Source: Kangiella sp. (GTDB lineage: Bacteria > Pseudomonadota > Gammaproteobacteria > Enterobacterales > Kangiellaceae). Taken from it: a DNA stretch of 64,000 nucleotides. The notes below the pieces were generated by a model. That model saw only the letters and a program-made list of their open reading frames with translations, searched no databases and had not been told where the DNA came from. The stretch is taken from NCBI GenBank assembly GCA_028284185.1, contig JANQSG010000017.1, positions 124,001 to 188,000 on the forward strand, given 5' to 3'. Shown one piece after another: positions 63,160-64,000 of the stretch (position 1 is its first letter; each line of letters begins with the position of its first letter). Both the position numbers and the translations under genes were made by a program.

Positions 63160-63932
63160 TGTGCTGCCTCCGCCACTTCTACAGGAATCTTAAACATTTC
63201 AACTGGAACAATACCCTTAGCCATTTTAATGGCTTCGCTCACTTCAGAAATATATTCTTCAGGAAGATCAACCCATTGTTTGTCTTTCTTGTTCCAATAC
63301 TGACCACCTTTACTGTCTTTAGTCAGATAAATATAAGCCGTACGGCCGACACGTAAGAAATCAACTTTTACTGGCGTACCATCACGGTCAATTTCACCTG
63401 AAGTTGACTCCATAACGTTGCCATAACCCATCTCAATCTGATAGGCCTCTAAAATCTTACGGTACTTTTCAGAAACAGAAATATCAGCATCATCCATTAG
63501 TTTATGCAGATCTTGAACACGCTTGGTTCTAGTTTCTAAATTGAAAGGAATATCTAAAGAAACGAACTGATCCAGAGTCTTAATCATTTCATCCATCAAA
63601 GGCAAAACACCTTTTTCGGTTTCATCAATAGATTCCATTTCATTCGCCATATTGTTGATAGAGTTTTCCTGGCTTTTTACTTGGCGTCTAAGCTGAGTAT
63701 TAAAAGTTTCCAGACTATCGACACGGCTCAAAGTATTGCGATACTCAAAGGCTGCATCAGCAGCTTGTTCTGCTAATGTATTAATGCGGTTTTGAGAACT
63801 CGCCGCAGCCTTATCAATTCGTTTTTCCACTGTTACTGCTGACTCAAATGGTCCAGCGACAGCTGTTCCCCCTAATAAAGCGCTGGCGATAACAACCAGT
63901 GCTGTTTTCTTTAGTACTAATGTTTTTTTCAT
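63156..63932 (-). CDS. DUF3450 periplasmic protein of the TonB2 operon
   Basis: The 258-residue exported protein has a signal peptide (KKTLVLKKTALVVIASALLGG) and long alpha-helical coiled-coil segments (about 30-115). A C-terminal part is rich in Tyr/Trp/Lys (RVGRTAYIYLTKDSKGGQYW). It is the conserved first gene of TonB2-type loci; role unknown, possibly spanning the periplasm. I place the start at the ATG at 63932, with GGG 7 bases upstream; ATG at 63938 is an alternative. Confidence 0.85.
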   Translation of the reverse strand: MKKTLVLKKTALVVIASALLGGTAVAGPFESAVTVEKRIDKAAASSQNRINTLAEQAADAAFEYRNTLSRVDSLETFNTQLRRQVKSQENSINNMANEMESIDETEKGVLPLMDEMIKTLDQFVSLDIPFNLETRTKRVQDLHKLMDDADISVSEKYRKILEAYQIEMGYGNVMESTSGEIDRDGTPVKVDFLRVGRTAYIYLTKDSKGGQYWNKKDKQWVDLPEEYISEVSEAIKMAKGIVPVEMFKIPVEVAEAAQ

Positions 63933-63970
63933 ATACATACCCAAATTTCAACTTAGAAATCTATTGTTAT

Positions 63971-63988
63971 CAATCGTATAAACGATTG
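63971..63988. promoter_or_regulatory. Inverted repeat upstream of the TonB2 operon
   Basis: CAATCG-TATAAA-CGATTG, 6-base arms, 39 bases upstream of the DUF3450 ATG, at the position expected of a promoter/operator. It does not look like a Fur box. The window ends 12 bases further. Confidence 0.3.
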
Positions 63989-64000
63989 CTCTGTAAAAAA

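Overview
The window is an ordinary, gene-dense stretch of chromosome from a marine-type Gammaproteobacterium. It is fairly AT-rich. The gene set (TonB2-type energy transducer, NhaB, NatAB-like ABC exporter, VolA-like lipase, AST arginine catabolism) fits Kangiellaceae or Alteromonadales/Oceanospirillales-like bacteria, but I cannot fix the genus from sequence alone. No rRNA, tRNA, CRISPR array, insertion sequence or prophage is visible. No gap between genes exceeds about 275 bases.

Layout. 1-6.4 kb: the 5' part of purL, divergent from mltF, then a leftward run prfC > yjjV-like TatD > orphan PilB/GspE-type ATPase. 6.6-9.1 kb: a rightward pair made of a GCS2-type carboxylate-amine ligase and an AstE/aspartoacylase-like deacylase. 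9.1-14.7 kb: leftward leuA (short form, with a leucine-rich upstream ORF) > holD-like > rimI, then a PsrA-like TetR regulator > fadE. 14.9-16 kb: a very AT-rich patch with a small glutaredoxin-like gene and a strongly promoted histone-H1-like Lys/Ala protein. 16-25.4 kb: topA, a terminator, pyrD > rlmL, and the ybbA > ybbP ABC exporter. 25.5-27.6 kb: an AhpD-like protein and tesA, facing ompW.

27.7-33.8 kb: argD/astC divergent from astA, astB, argC and argB, a mix of arginine breakdown and synthesis genes. 33.9-38 kb: an exported acetamidase-like protein, a BlaI/M56 (BlaR1-like) pair whose sensor ends in a TonB-like domain, and a DUF4920 protein. 38.2-46.3 kb: a dicarboxylate/amino-acid symporter, then leftward fadR, VolA-like lipase, sohB, tpm and an S9 peptidase. 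46.5-52.4 kb: nhaB, dnaQ, rnhA, yafS, gloB and mltD. 52.5-56.9 kb: leftward ycjX > ycjF > natA > natB. 57-64 kb: a TonB2 operon (DUF3450 > ttpC > exbB > exbD > tonB > TPR) and, after a terminator, an unrecognised secreted protein.

Themes. Fatty-acid metabolism recurs (PsrA-like regulator, fadE, fadR, tesA, VolA-like lipase), as do peptidoglycan recycling (mltF, mltD), arginine/glutamate chemistry and energised envelope transport. The parts most worth a second look are the Leu-rich leader in front of a LeuA that lacks its feedback domain, a TatD homologue missing metal ligands, the GCS2/AstE-like pair, the Ast/Arg hybrid cluster, the BlaI/M56-TonB regulator with two clear operators, genes whose ribosome site lies inside the preceding terminator, and the secreted protein behind the TonB2 operon.
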